NCBI GenBank assembly: GCA_029747015.1
Contig: JAKOGI010000009.1
Location: 1,787,501 to 1,851,500 of the forward strand
Source of the DNA: Carnegiea gigantea
Taxonomy: Eukaryota > Streptophyta > Magnoliopsida > Caryophyllales > Cactaceae
Reading direction: 5' to 3'
DNA length: 64,000 nt
The position numbers and the translations under genes were made by a program. Under the pieces are notes generated by a model that was not told where the DNA came from, made no database searches, and worked only from the letters and a program-made list of their open reading frames with translations. Shown in pieces: positions 52,072 through 63,112 of the stretch (the stretch's first letter is position 1; each line of letters opens with the position of its first letter).

Positions 52072-53227
52072 CGCCCCCCATGCTTATCTCTTACTTGTCC
52101 CCAAGCAAGACTGAACATGAATGAATTGACAGGGGATCAAAAACCTCTAACCACCCGCCTCCTCAGGTAAGGCCAATTGGGGATCAGTCGAATCGAACAT
52201 AGGTGCGCACAACCAGTGGAGTGATTTGAAGCATAAATACAATTTCCAAAATCATTTCAAATCGTTGGGAAGACCACATGTTCAAGTTAGGATATCGTCA
52301 GACCATATCACACCCCTCCCCAATCAAGACGCATCCGAATAAGTAGTGGCCTAGAAGGCCTGTGAGTGACTCTCATAGGGGGAACAAAGTAACTGCACTC
52401 CCTCACATGTGTTTAAGATGTAACAAGGTTCACTCGACTCTCTTCCAATTAAACAATATACCATAAGCTTGGTAGGATTCTCAATTCTCCACCACGAAAG
52501 TGCAATATACGCAACAACAATCAAGAGGACCTTGTAGGGTTGAAATGGGGCCTAAAACGACAGATTGGGGATGAATATCTATCATGCGCATTATACTTAT
52601 ATATGAACTAATAATCAAGGTATCGGAGATCAAGGTTGGTCTAAATAGTACAAAACTCCCCTAAATTCAAAAGGAAAAGAAAAATTATATAAAAAGGAGA
52701 AAAGTTGAAAAATTTACACAAAAAATGAAAATTTCACCAGAACAAGAATAAAAGAGGAGATGACCCCACCCCCACACATAAATCTCACAATGTCCTCATT
52801 GGGAGCCGTGAGTCATCACCAACACACAAAAATAAAGAAAACAAAATCAAACACAAGACATACAAAATCAACAAATATATACACAAGCTAACACACTCTC
52901 CCTAAAACACAATCTCACCCAATCAACAACAAGATCATACACATATATACAAACTAACGCCCCCAAAAACATGTATAAACCAACCTAGCAACACCACCAA
53001 TCACAACATAATAAATATTCACAAAAACAAAAAACGATGATCATAGCCATCAATGGCTCAACAATATCCAAATTTCACCACAAGATGATCACCAACAAAA
53101 ACACAATCCTAATATCCACAATGAAACAAAAACAAAAAGAGAGAAAAGAAAAATAAAAAGAAGGGGAGGGGAGAGTGAGAACGATTATACCAGGTCGGGT
53201 ACTGAGTGTACCCAAACTATTCCACGA
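52072..53227. other. Non-coding interior of the gag-only element
   Basis: A- and C-rich on the + strand (many ACAAAA and CAAC stretches), no ORF. It lies between the gag-like frames and the 3' LTR. Confidence 0.7.
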
Positions 53228-54489
53228 CTACTTGAGGAGCATCAGCCACTCCTTGCCTCTTAAGATGCGAGTCGTCAGCTCGGATGCAGTCAAAGCTCTC
53301 AAAAGCTTATCGTGTGCCTGTGCATGCATCTCCAAATGGTGTGAATAAGAGAACACTAGTAAGGATTGAGCAAACAAAGTTAATGCCCTCTTATACTTAT
53401 CAAATGCAATAGAAAAATTGAAATAATAATCAAAGAAAGTGGTCCACTCAATTTTTCTAGGCATGTCCTCTAGGTATGTACAAGAAGGGTCCAAGGAGGG
53501 ATTATACCCTCGAATGTCACCAAGGGACTCATGGAATGCATGCAATTGGGAGAGCGGGGTGGAAAGTAGGAGGGATGAAATGGGGGTCAAGTCAAGTGGC
53601 TCGGTGCAAATTGGGCTGATATGGTCAATACTAGGTACAGCACCAACCACCAAACTGTCATCACACAACTCCTCGAAATGGGCCTCCTCAAGATATGGCT
53701 CAAGCAATGTAAGTTCTCCTGACCAAGAAAGTAAAACATCCTCTACAGAGCTAACATCACCCCGAGAAGTCTCGCCTATCTCTAACCCGTGCACTAAGCT
53801 AAAGGGAGGGGAGAAGCATGTAAGGTCAGAGCATTGACACTAGTGCCCATAGGTGTGCTAAAAAGGGATGGAGCAACGAACATCAATGGAGTCAAGGGAA
53901 GGTCAAACACTTCTCCTGGGTCGGTCAAAGGCGCATCATCAATAACATTAGACCCTAGGGGAAGGGAAGACTCACAATCATCATAGAGACGAGCCTCAAG
54001 TCTAGGGTAAGGTAGACTAGGGTTGGTCTCATGCAATAAACTCCACTCCCTCATCCTACTAGCAAAGCGCTCGTGTTGCTCATTCATTGCCCCTATCATC
54101 GCATCAAGTCTAACATAGCTTTCATTGGAAACATCATGATAGGGACAAGAATTCACATCATGGTCAAAAGATTAGCAAAAAGAGAACAACACATGAGGGT
54201 AAGAAGAATAGTGATGATATTGATCCCTAGCATCATTAGATTGCTATTGATGCCAAGCTAGAGACTCAAACAAATCCCACATGTCATCGACATCTAAGAA
54301 ACACAAACCACCATAACACATGGACTCAAGGATAGGTCGAGTCTCATGTGTTATTCCCTCAAGCACAGCATCGCATATTTTCCATTTCTCATACGTGAAA
54401 TGCACATATTCAGCACGATAATCATTAAACCGAGATAAATATTGCCAAAAAGGTTCGTGCTCAAATTGAGGGAAATGGAAAATAGCCAT
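53228..54489 (-). pseudogene. Gag-like coding region of the non-autonomous element
   Basis: The frame starting at Met 54489 encodes a gag domain (HFPQFEHEPFWQYLSRFNDY, VLEGITHETRPILESM, LCFLDVDDMWDLFESLA) and ends at a stop near 54246. Two further frames follow: 53794-54156 and a 188-codon frame 53228-53794 with FFDYYFNFSIAFDKYKRALT and LEMHAQAHDKLLRALTASEL. Breaks between them probably split what was one gag protein. No function beyond capsid formation can be inferred. Confidence 0.75.
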
Positions 54490-54614
54490 CTTAAATTTTT
54501 TTTGAAATTTTTGATTTTTTAATTTTTTTGGAGTTTCTAAAGGCCTAGCCTCGAATGCTGAAGTAAACCCCAATATTGAAAAACGCCAACTCCCCGGAAA
54601 CGGCGCCAAAAACT

Positions 54615-55974
54615 TGATAAGTTTTTGAATATACCGCAAGTGCACGGTGTAGCTGTAGCTAGCAACCGGCAAGTACGGGTCGAATTCACAGGGAACTTAG
54701 CTTCAACTACCAGAACTAATTAGACCACTCAAGTTAGGCAGTCACAATTGGGGTTTTGGAATTAAACTAAGGGAAACAATAACGAATAAAAGATGGAATA
54801 CACAGCAGAAGAGTAAACACCTAGGCTAGAATTAACAGCACAAATATGCTAGCGAATCAACCCAGGCATGCATCACGAATGGATAGATTGTCAAATAAGC
54901 GCATCTCCTCCCTCTCTCAAGGGTCGAAGAATAATCCTAGGACTATAGTCGCCTATTTTCATGGGACTAAAAGTCGAAGGATTACAAGATTCACAATCTC
55001 AAATCCCAATTAGAATCTTAACGATTTTCATGTTAAAGTCCTAATCGTCTACTAAGGCGCATTAGGTAAAGGTTTCATCTCTCAACGCTCCCCTAAACCT
55101 CAATAAAAAGGATGAATGCACTTTCGAGAATTTCATCGAGCATGTGGCGTGCATAATAGAATTCAAAATTGCACAACAAATGGGGAGCAGGGATTGGGCC
55201 AGTACAAGATATAACTACACATATTTGGCGTCAATCCCAACCTAAGTTGAAGGATTTAGCCTACAATCATCGTTCTAACAACAGACATAACATTTAATTC
55301 AACAATCATGACAAACCTTAAAACAACCAAGAACAAGAGAGAAGCGAGAATTAAGAACCTGAAATTGATTGAATGATTCGAAGGTAAAATAAGCTCTAAT
55401 CCAATAACGAAATCAAAAGTACTAAAATCAAACTCTCAAATAAAACCAAAAAATCACCTAAAGAACAGTGTGGGAGAGGAAGCTAAAACAAAAACTGAAT
55501 CTGTTCTAAAACCAGCCCCGAAGGAAATTCAAGTCGCGATGCAAAAACGAGGGTGTGGCACGGTGGCACCGTGCCAAAAGCCTGCCAGAAACACCCCAAA
55601 CTGCACAAGTGGCGGGTGTGCCACTTGGCACGGCCCAACCGTGCCATATGGCACGGCCAGGCCGTGCCACTTGGCTGCCCGACCACTTGTGACGGTTCGA
55701 GCGGGTCGGCCGTGCTACGTGGGTCCGGTTTCGTGGGTCTTCTGTGCAACGCTTTCTCGCAGCTTTTCTTGCCTTCTTTGCACTCCTTTCTGCTAAATAT
55801 TATTCATCTTTCCGTCTTTTCAATAAAGTTCCTGAAAATATCGAAAGATGTTATATGAGTTAAAAGTGCGCTAAAAGAGGCCAATTTTACTCTTCCTTAA
55901 CACGATCGAACGTGAAAACGCGTGAGAAAATGATTCAAATAGGAGCTAAAAATGGAACAAATAGAGGTTCATCA
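54615..55974 (-). repeat. 5' LTR of the gag-only element
   Basis: 1360 bp. The same GC-rich cluster lies at 55556-55676 but with a different number of GGCACGG/CCGTGCC units from the other LTR. Open frames in this LTR are shadows of the cluster, not genes. Confidence 0.93.
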
Positions 55975-56089
55975 ACCAACTTTGCCAGCTCAGCTCTGCT
56001 TTCAGTTACATCAGAAAATAGAGAAAATGGAAAACTAAAAGTAGGTAGCCTGTATCAGTTTGAAGAGCCTTGTCCTCAAAGCTGGAACT

Positions 56090-57429
56090 GAGGGAATTTA
56101 GTTGTGAAAGAATCAGCGAATTCCCAAGTAGCTTGCTCAGGGGCGAGACCTTGCCATTGAACCAGGAACAACAGTAGCTCTATTGAGCCTCTTTACCAAT
56201 CTTCTGGTCAATATCTTTTCTGGTACCCATTAAGCATCGGAGTAGCTACCTTGTAGCCACTTAGGGATGTACGAGAGATGAGGTAGCTGACCCCGAAATA
56301 ATTTAAGCTGAGACACATGTACTGTAGGGTGGATCTGGGCTGTGGCAAGTAGATGGAGCTTATAGGCAACTTGTCCAATTTTGTCCACAATCTAAAAAGG
56401 GCCAAAATATTTCGGTCCAAGCTTGGTATTAATCCTGTGCTGAATGCTAGATTGTCTATAAGCTTGCAACTTGAGCCAAACCTAGTCCCCCACTTGAAAG
56501 ACTCTGTCAGACCTGCCCCTGTCAGCAAGTTGTTTCATCCTATGATGTGCTCGTTCCAAATTCTTCTTAAGCAGCTTGATCATTTCCTCCCGCTTCTGCA
56601 ATTAGCTATCCACTGCTGGGTGAGGTGATTCTCCTAGAAGATATGGTAGGTGCATAGGGGGTGGCTGATTGTAGACGACCTCATATGGTGTTAGCTGAGA
56701 AGCACAATGAAAGGTGGTGTTATACCACCATTCAGCTAAGGCTAACCACTTGGCCTACTCCTTAGGGTTGTGTACACACATACACCTCAAGTATGTTTTC
56801 AAGCACCTCTTTAATACCTCGGTTTGGCCATCCATCTGGGGCTGGTAAGTTGAAGAAAGTAATAGATCTACTCCTAAGATAGAAAATAAGGCTTGCCAAA
56901 ATGCACCCACAAATATAGCATCTCTATCACTGATTATGTTATTGGGGAGCCCATACAACTTAAAAATGTTGTCTAAGTAAGCTTGGGCGACGTCTTTAGC
57001 TGAGTAGGGATGGGATAATGCTCAACTGATTAACCAGAAGCCAAATGACCTCTTTACCTTGGGACTTCAGCAGTCCTAAAAGTCCATAGAAATGTCAACC
57101 TATACCTCCTCTGGAATAGGTAGTGGTTGAAGCAAACCGGGCTGGCCTGAGGTATCGTATTTGCAAGATTGGAAAATGTTGCACTATCTAATGTAGTGCT
57201 GCACTTATTTGTTCATCCCCTTCCAGTAAAACAATTGTTTAAGTTTCTTCAACGTGGCATCCTTGCCTGAAGGTCCTCCGGTAGGAGAGTTGTGCACCCA
57301 CTGTAGGAGTTTAGCTTTCAGGCTTGGGTCAGCCCCCACTACTAACTTGCCATGCCTTCTCAGTTGGCCATTACACCATTGATACTGTGGAAAGGCATTA
57401 GGGTCTTGTTGTTTGTGCTGATTGAGAAG
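56090..57429 (-). pseudogene. Gypsy integrase and chromodomain-like tail
   Basis: Decayed integrase: a zinc-finger remnant near 57160-57310, VDISMDF near 57100, then 56755-56958 with NNIISDRDAIFVGAFWQALF and STYQPQMDGQTEVLKR, carrying the second catalytic Asp and the GQTE motif. At about 56100-56190 a chromodomain-like end reads LVQWQGLAPEQATWEF, typical of chromoviruses, which use it to target chromatin. Several in-frame stops. Confidence 0.85.
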
Positions 57430-58965
57430 TTACAGGTTAGGATCAGACTTCCATGATTGCGCAAGCAATGTCATTAAATCATATTGGATGATGGATAAAG
57501 CCATAAGTACGAGGTCAGAACCTTGCACTCTAGATAAGGCGTCCGCCACAACGTTGTCAGCCCCACTCTTGTATTGTATCTCATAATCAAAACCCATGAG
57601 TTTCGATAACGAGAATTGCTGAAAAGGGGTAGAAACTTTCTGTTCTAAGAGGTGCTTTAAACTCTTCTGGTCTGTTTTGATTAAGAAGGGTTTTCCCATA
57701 AGGAACTGCTCCCGTCTTTGCACAGCAAAGCCTATGGCTAGCAGTTCTTTATCATATACTGATAACTGTGCCCATTTGGGTCCTAATTTCTTGCTGATGA
57801 AAGCTACGGGGCGTCGATTCTGTTGTAATACAGCACTAGTACCATAACTAGAGGCGTCCGTTTCTATCTCGAATGGCAGCTCAAAATTTGGAAGAGCTAA
57901 CACCGGGGCTATTGTCATAGCATCCTTAAGTGTTTGAAAAGCCTCATCTGCTGCCTTAGACCAAATAAACCCATCCTTTTTTAGCAAGTCTGTTAGTGGC
58001 CTGCATATATGAGTGTAATTTTTAACAAACCTTCTATAATACCCTGTGAGACCGAGGCGGCTTCTAAGGTCTTTCTGGGCATTCGGCTGTGGCCACTTCA
58101 GAATAGTGTCAATTTTCTTGGGGTCGGTTTCCACTCCATTGCCAGACATGTAATGCCGAAGATATTCTATCTTGGAAATGCCAAAGCAACATTTGCTGAT
58201 TTTAGCATAGAGGTTGTTGTTTCGCATGGTTTGCAGCACCTTTTGTGCATGTGTGATGTGAGACTCCAAGTTAGGGCTGTATATCAGGATGTCGTCAAAA
58301 AATACAAGGACAAACTTTCTGAGGTACTCCTTAAACACAAAGTTCATGAGACTTTGGAAAGTGGCAGGAGCATTTGTTAGGCCAAAGGGCATAACCCGAA
58401 ATTCGTAGTGCCCAGAGTGAGTTTTGAAGGTAGTTTTCATGACATCCTCTTCATGCATCCTCACTTGATGGTACCCTGATCTTAGGTCCAGCTTGGTGTA
58501 AATGGTAGATCTCGCTAATTCATTAATTAGCTCCTCTTTAATGGGAATTGGGAACTTGTCTTTAATGTTATTTTTGTTTAGTTCCCGGTAGTCAACACAA
58601 AGTCGCTATGAGCCATCTTTCTTCCCCACTAACACCACTGGTGATGCAAATGGACATGAACTAATCTGGATCACTCCCTTATCTAACAGTTCTTTAATGA
58701 ATTTTTCAATGATATCCTTGTGCTTCAAAGGGTACCGATAAGGTCTTATGTTGATAGGTGAAGTACCCTCTTTCAGAGGTATCTTGTGATCAAAATAACC
58801 CCTTGAGAGAGGAAACCCCTGAGGTTCCTGAAAGATATCGTGGTATTGTTGTAGCAGAGGTTGCAAAGTTGCAGGTGTGGTTTCGATTGTAGTACCTCCC
58901 ATGGACTGACAGTAGGTGGGGGTGGTCCTGACTAGTTGCAGCATGCACAAGTGAGCTGCATTCAT
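57430..58965 (-). pseudogene. Gypsy reverse transcriptase and RNase H
   Basis: From 58965 down: DIFQEPQGFPLSRGYFDHKI, then SCPFASPVVLVGKKDGS, an in-frame TAG at about 58605 where a Trp codon is normal, then RLCVDYREL, GHYEFRVMPFGLTNAPATFQ and the FFDDILIYS active-site box. RNase H follows with FEIETDASSYGTSAVLQ and DADALSRV-type end VVADALSRVQG. The 344-codon open frame (57430-58464) is the longest in the window. One nonsense codon separates the halves. Confidence 0.92.
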
Positions 58966-59137
58966 AAGTGCTTTTGGCAGCTACTCTGGGGCCATCATCT
59001 GCGCCTTATCCGTCTTCAGTCCCCTCATAACATAGTTTATCCCCTTTAAGTTGAACTCCATCTTTAATTTCTTGAAGTTCCACTCAATAGTTCCTAGAGT
59101 TGCCAACCACTGTATACCTAATACCAAATCACACCCC

Positions 59138-59482
59138 CTAATGGAATAAGCAGTACATGAGACACAAACTCAGTACCATGCATTTGCCAGGTAAACTATT
59201 TACAAACTCAGTAACAGCTTGCATGGCTATAGGGTCCATTTTACATCCCAATCTCTTGGCCAGATTTACATCTAGGAAATTGTGAGTGCTGCCAGAATTG
59301 ATAAGAATGTGCAAGGTTTTCTTCCCCAAATGCCCATTTATCCTCATCGTGTAGAACCCTGTGGCCCTATTCATGGCATTCATAGATACTAGAGGTTCTA
59401 GCTTTTCTGTAGCAAAATCAAGCTTACCAGCAAATTTATTTGTGTCACCATTCTCCTCAACCCCTTCACCTAGTATCTCCAC
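59138..59482 (-). pseudogene. Gypsy aspartic protease domain, active-site D changed to N
   Basis: TLHILINSGSTHNFLD corresponds to the retropepsin motif in which the catalytic residue is Asp. Here it is Asn, so the protease should be inactive. It lies between gag and RT as expected. Confidence 0.82.
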
Positions 59483-59491
59483 TAGGAAGAG

Positions 59492-60340
59492 CTATGTGGT
59501 TTTACTTCTACACTTATGCTCCTTTTCAAATGGTTGATCACAATAATAACACAAACCCTTTGCCATTTTCTCAGCCCGTACAGCTGCTGGGATGAACTTG
59601 GGAGGGTTTGGCCAATGTGTATTATTAGTTACCCCCTTCTGACTAGGCCCTAAAGTCAGGTTAGCTTTGTTGATCGGATTGGGTGTAGGTAATAATGGCT
59701 TTATATTAAATATGGGGTTCATTTTCATGCCTCTGACTAAAGGTGGTTGAAGGGCGTGTATGGTTTCCTCCTGACGACTAGCAACTTCCATTGTAGCATA
59801 CAAAGTTTGGGGGTTAAATGCCCTCACGAGCGATTTAATTGCAGGTTTCAACCCTCCTATAAAACTTTCCAAAAAATAAGTTTCAGGAATTGAGGGGATC
59901 CTTACCAACAAGAGGGCCTTAAGTTCCTCAAAACGTGTTAAATAATCTTCAAGAGTCCCCGTTTGCTGCAGTTGATTGAAGTCTTCAACCACTTTGTTTC
60001 CCATATCATCTCTGAACCTAGAGCAAACATCAACTCTGAACTCCTCCCACTGAACATTCCTTCATCCCAAAATGTAGCTCCCAAACCACACTTCAGCTGG
60101 CCCCTTAAGATGCAAGGTAGCCAGGTTTACCTTCTGCTCATCATTAACTCAACATAGCGAAAAGTATCTCGTGCATTTTTTAATCCACCCCTTTGGATCT
60201 GTTCCTTCAAAAGTGGGAAACTCTATTTTGGGATTAAAATGGAGATTGTTTCTAACCCCAGCATCAGCATCTGATCCAAGATTATGGTGTTGGAATTTCT
60301 CTTCCTGGATTTGAAGCCGATTCAATAATTGTGTCATCAT
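59492..60340 (-). pseudogene. Gypsy gag with zinc knuckle
   Basis: The N-terminal part (60149-60340) has KIEFPTFEGTDPKGWIKKC. The C-terminal part (59492-60004) has GTLEDYLTRFEELKALL, FIGGLKPAIKSLVRAFNP and a CCHC-like knuckle CYYCDQPFEKEHKC. A stop and frameshift lie between about 60004 and 60149. Confidence 0.85.
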
Positions 60341-60505
60341 CTACGGCTGCTGAGCCTCGATCCTTTGATTCTGCTTCGAAATTTGCTGTTGAATCCATCA
60401 TCGTTGCTCCTCCATTAGAGCTTTCACTATGCCTTCCATGGCTGTCTTCTGTCGTGTTTGAGCCAGTGTGATTAAGTCTTAGAGGTCACAATTTTCTGAT
60501 ACCAA

Positions 60506-60801
60506 TGATAACAATTCAAGGAAGTTACCCAAATTCAGCACTGGGAACCTCGATAAATCGCGCTACAGCAAGCAAGAGGAATAGAGGGGGTATAGAGGAG
60601 AAAGAGAAGCGAGATAAATTGAGAAATTTCCGTAGCTTTTATTTCCCGAGCACCCTGTGATATATAGTTGTGTTCACAACCAACTTCTCACTAAAATAAC
60701 CTCCTTCCCACTAACATAACCAACTTTGCCAGCTCAGCTCTGCTTTCAGTTACATCAGAAAATGGAGAAAATGGAAAACTAAAACCAGGTAGCCTGTATC
60801 A
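60506..60801 (-). repeat. Gypsy 5' LTR
   Basis: 296 bp, TGATAACAATTC to AGCCTGTATCA. It contains AGCTTTTATTTCCC and GTGATATATAG, plausible polyadenylation and promoter sequence on the minus strand. Comparison with the split copy would date the insertion. Confidence 0.93.
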
Positions 60802-61513
60802 AAATACCGGAAGAATCATAAGTTATGGGATTTAGCGAAGAGATGGTGCCGTCTACCAAGCCAAATAAACCATGAGACATAAGGTGGGAAGTGAATTGGG
60901 TCTTCCAATCAAGAAAGTCTTTCGCTTTAACAAGCGTTTGATTTATCACACTCGTAATATTGATGGTAGGAACAACAACATATGGGTTAGGGGGGATAAT
61001 GAGTGGTGGGAGATAGATTAAAAGTTTACAAATTATGGAGCAATTGTTCAAGAGAAGGACTGGGTAAGAGTGGAGGCCAAGTATGAAGGAAGAAAGGTGA
61101 CGATGCTGGAGGCAACGGAGGGAACGGGATAACTGGTGGTCCATTGGTGGTAAATTCAGCGTCAAACGGATTTGGGCTTGTTGGTGTATGGGTTGTAACC
61201 GAGTGGGTGGGGGTTAACAGAGGTCGTTTCTTCGATGGAGGAAAGCTAGGGTTCATCAAAACTAAGAGAGATATGCAGTGGAGTCACCATGATTTCCAGC
61301 AGTGGTGGGCTGCGACAATGGTGTTGCGTGACACTAAAGGAACACAACTACGATTGGATGCGTGGAGGGAGCAATGTGTTAGGGTTTTCAAAGCAAGGGC
61401 AACGATACCATGTAATAGAAATAAGTTTGTATTGATTGTGACTCACCGAAGTATGTAAAAGTTTAAGAAAGATTTTAAGCTGAAATTTATTAATGATTTA
61501 TAGAGTAACTCCA

Positions 61514-61514
61514 C

Positions 61515-61553
<39 letters not shown>

Positions 61554-61580
61554 CGCGCCCGCGCGCGCGCGCTTGCGCGC
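61514..61580. repeat. Compound microsatellite (AT)n-(GT)n-(GC)n
   Basis: Steps from AT (61514-61534) to GT (61534-61552) to interrupted GC (61552-61580). The GT and GC parts are alternating purine-pyrimidine, a Z-DNA-prone pattern. Confidence 0.96.
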
Positions 61581-61890
61581 TTTTTAAGTATTTATTTTTA
61601 GAATTTTTAATTATAAATAATCTAATTTTTAAGAATTTAGACATCAATAATCTAACTTTTAAAAATAGTAACAATTGATCATTCCTTTAAACCTTATTTA
61701 ATTTGATAATTTCTACTAAAAATTAGTAGTGTTGCTTTTGTTACATATCTTACCTCACTGTTGGCTATTAATATCAACAAAGCAGTATTTTTTAAACATA
61801 AAATATAAAATAAGTGTATTAGTGTAAACAATATCCCAAAACTAATTCGTTAGGTAAAATACAATGATACGTTGTAAACTTAATTCGAAT
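61581..61890. other. AT-rich upstream region of the NLR gene
   Basis: No ORF or repeat defined between the microsatellite and the TATA-like box. Confidence 0.5.
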
Positions 61891-61894
61891 CGGC

Positions 61895-61902
61895 TATAAA
61901 TA
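61895..61902 (+). promoter_or_regulatory. TATA box of the CC-NLR gene
   Basis: TATAAATA about 190 bp before the ATG at 62086. The predicted start of transcription near 61925 would give a 5' UTR of about 160 nt that includes the CT-rich tract 62028-62076. Confidence 0.55.
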
Positions 61903-62085
61903 GTAATCATGCAAATGAGGCGAGTAATCATACAGCACCCAACTAGGCATCTCCATAAGCGCATGCATTCGCCCTCCCCCTCCTATCCGTATCTCAGTCG
62001 TACTAGCTAGTGATCCCATTCACATACACGCTCTCGCTCTCGCTCACTCTTACTCTCTCACTCTCTCTCACATCTATATACAATC

Positions 62086-62749
62086 ATGGACTTGATGACG
62101 GGGTTTGTGACCGAATCAACCAATTCACTACTGAAGGCTGCCATGGGTCGTATCGTCCAAGAGATAAAGTTGGCGTGGGGATTCAAGGCCGATCTCCAGG
62201 ACCTTGAACGACAGCTAAGGAGGTTAAATGCCATCTTATGCGGGTCGGTTCAGACCCGATCTGGTGCCGGAAACAACCCTGCTCTGGATGAATGGCTGAA
62301 GGACATCAGAAAAGTGGCATACCAAGCTGAGGATATCATGGACGAGTACTCATATGAACTCCTCAAGCGCAAGATTGCCTTGAGAAACCGACCTCAACGC
62401 CTTCGACGCGTCAAGACGAAGACCCGGTTCATCTTCTCTCTGTCATCTAATCCGGTCATGTTCCGATTCAAAATGGCTCGTAGAGTCAAGTCTATCAGGG
62501 AATCCATTAACATCATCTACAAAAAAGCTAAACAGCTCGGAATCAGTCCAGTTGAAGTAACAGGTGGCAAGTCCTATGTCTATAACTCTGATGACCACAA
62601 TGTTATTGCCATGTCACTGCAACGACAGATGCCATATAACGAGGTGTTGATTAAGAGGAAAGGAGCCGAAGACACCATCTTCCGTTGGTTAGGACAAGCC
62701 GGAAAAAGCGACGAGCACCTTAGCGTCGTTGGCATCTGGGGAATGGCAG
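62086..62749 (+). CDS. CC-NLR disease-resistance gene, first exon (coiled-coil domain and start of NB-ARC)
   Basis: Intracellular immune receptor of the CC-NB-LRR class. The start MDLMTGFVTESTNS is chosen because it follows a TATA box and CT-rich leader and precedes the full coiled-coil domain. LDEWLKDIRKVAYQAEDIMD carries the EDVID-type motif (residues about 65-85). FRFKMARRVKSIRESINIIY follows, and the exon ends with LSVVGIWGMAG, the first half of the P-loop. The GT donor at 62750 splits the P-loop; reading on gives a stop within 15 codons. The exon is intact, 221 codons plus one base. The next exon is not in the window, and a SINE and a copia remnant lie in the following intron, so I cannot tell whether the gene is complete. 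It is a paralogue of the pseudogene at 35637. Confidence 0.85.
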
Positions 62750-63112
62750 GTAATCCACTCCGGCCTGTTTTGCAATCAGCTTTTATCTATTAACTACCAC
62801 ATTAGTTATTTATATAAGTTGTTTTTTTTAAAAATTATTTAATAAAATTAGTACCACATTAACTACCACTCAAAAAAGGTGTGAGTGAAAAGCATAATTA
62901 TCAAACTACAAAAATGTATTCAAATTTGCTTTTGAAAATGACTTTCTTAATTAGGTAAAAAGTTGATATAAAAGTTCAATGAAAATATTTATATTATACT
63001 TGTACGGGAGTTTAATTTAGTTGTGATCCTAATCCGTAGCAGTACAGATTATTGAAAGTAAAAATATTTAAAGTTTGTAGCATTAATAGTTGTTTCTTAA
63101 GTTCAGATTATT
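62750..63112. other. NLR intron, AT-rich
   Basis: Starts with a GTAATC donor. No feature before the SINE. Confidence 0.55.

Larger units (their letters stand above)
50723..55974 (-). mobile_element. Gag-only non-autonomous LTR retrotransposon (TR-GAG/LARD type), inside gypsy 3' LTR
   Basis: LTRs are 50723-52071 (1349 bp) and 54615-55974 (1360 bp), starting TGATGAG/TGATAAG and ending TTCATCA. The target duplication ACCAA is at 50718-50722 and 55975-55979, and removing the element restores a complete gypsy LTR. Minus-strand orientation is shown by the primer-binding site next to 54615 (TTGGCGCCGTTTCCGGGGA, matching the 3' end of tRNA-Asp as in Athila-type elements with one difference) and a purine-rich tract TGGGGGGCG next to 52071. 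The 2.5-kb interior encodes only gag-like pieces, with no protease, RT or integrase, so it depends on another element. Confidence 0.93.
50505..60801 (-). mobile_element. Ty3/gypsy chromovirus-type LTR retrotransposon, nested in copia gag
   Basis: The 5' LTR is 60506-60801 (296 bp, TGATA to TATCA). The 3' LTR is 50505-50722 plus 55980-56056 (295 bp), split by a later insertion. The target-site duplication AAATA is at 50500-50504 and 60802-60806. The primer-binding site, minus strand next to 60506, is TGGTATCAGA (initiator-Met tRNA). Without its insertion the element is about 5.0 kb. Gene order on the minus strand is gag, protease, RT, RNase H, integrase, chromodomain-like tail. Scattered stops remain, but the RT/RNase H frame is nearly intact. 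Confidence 0.95.
46290..61510 (-). mobile_element. Degenerate Ty1/copia element hosting three further insertions
   Basis: The host of the nest, in pieces 46290-46396, 46993-50504 and 60802-61510, read on the minus strand. Gag starts near 61259 (DWKTQFTSHLMSHGLFGLVD at about 60860-60920), is cut by the gypsy element, and resumes at 50504 (SALNPHFYYWMCADQQIHSW). Then follow LFGLDRDYESLV, a protease region whose DSGAT box is lost (WYPDFTTPSHM), GAG-preintegrase (49202-49396), only the start of integrase (LDLIHLDLW, about 49080), then RT with LDATNAFLHGSL and the YVDDIIITG active site (47717-47908), RNase H (to 47000) and a final FTKSLPIT. A likely primer-binding site (TGGTATCGTTGCC, minus) abuts an LTR edge at 61411. 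Most of the integrase is deleted. The outer LTR limits are not resolved. Confidence 0.85.

Noticed and set aside
55470..55858. Frames of about 100 codons in the LTR of the gag-only element
   Set aside because: They arise from the GC-rich palindromic cluster and appear on both strands; LTRs do not normally encode protein here.
58009..58380. 123-codon + strand frame
   Set aside because: Antisense to the gypsy reverse transcriptase.
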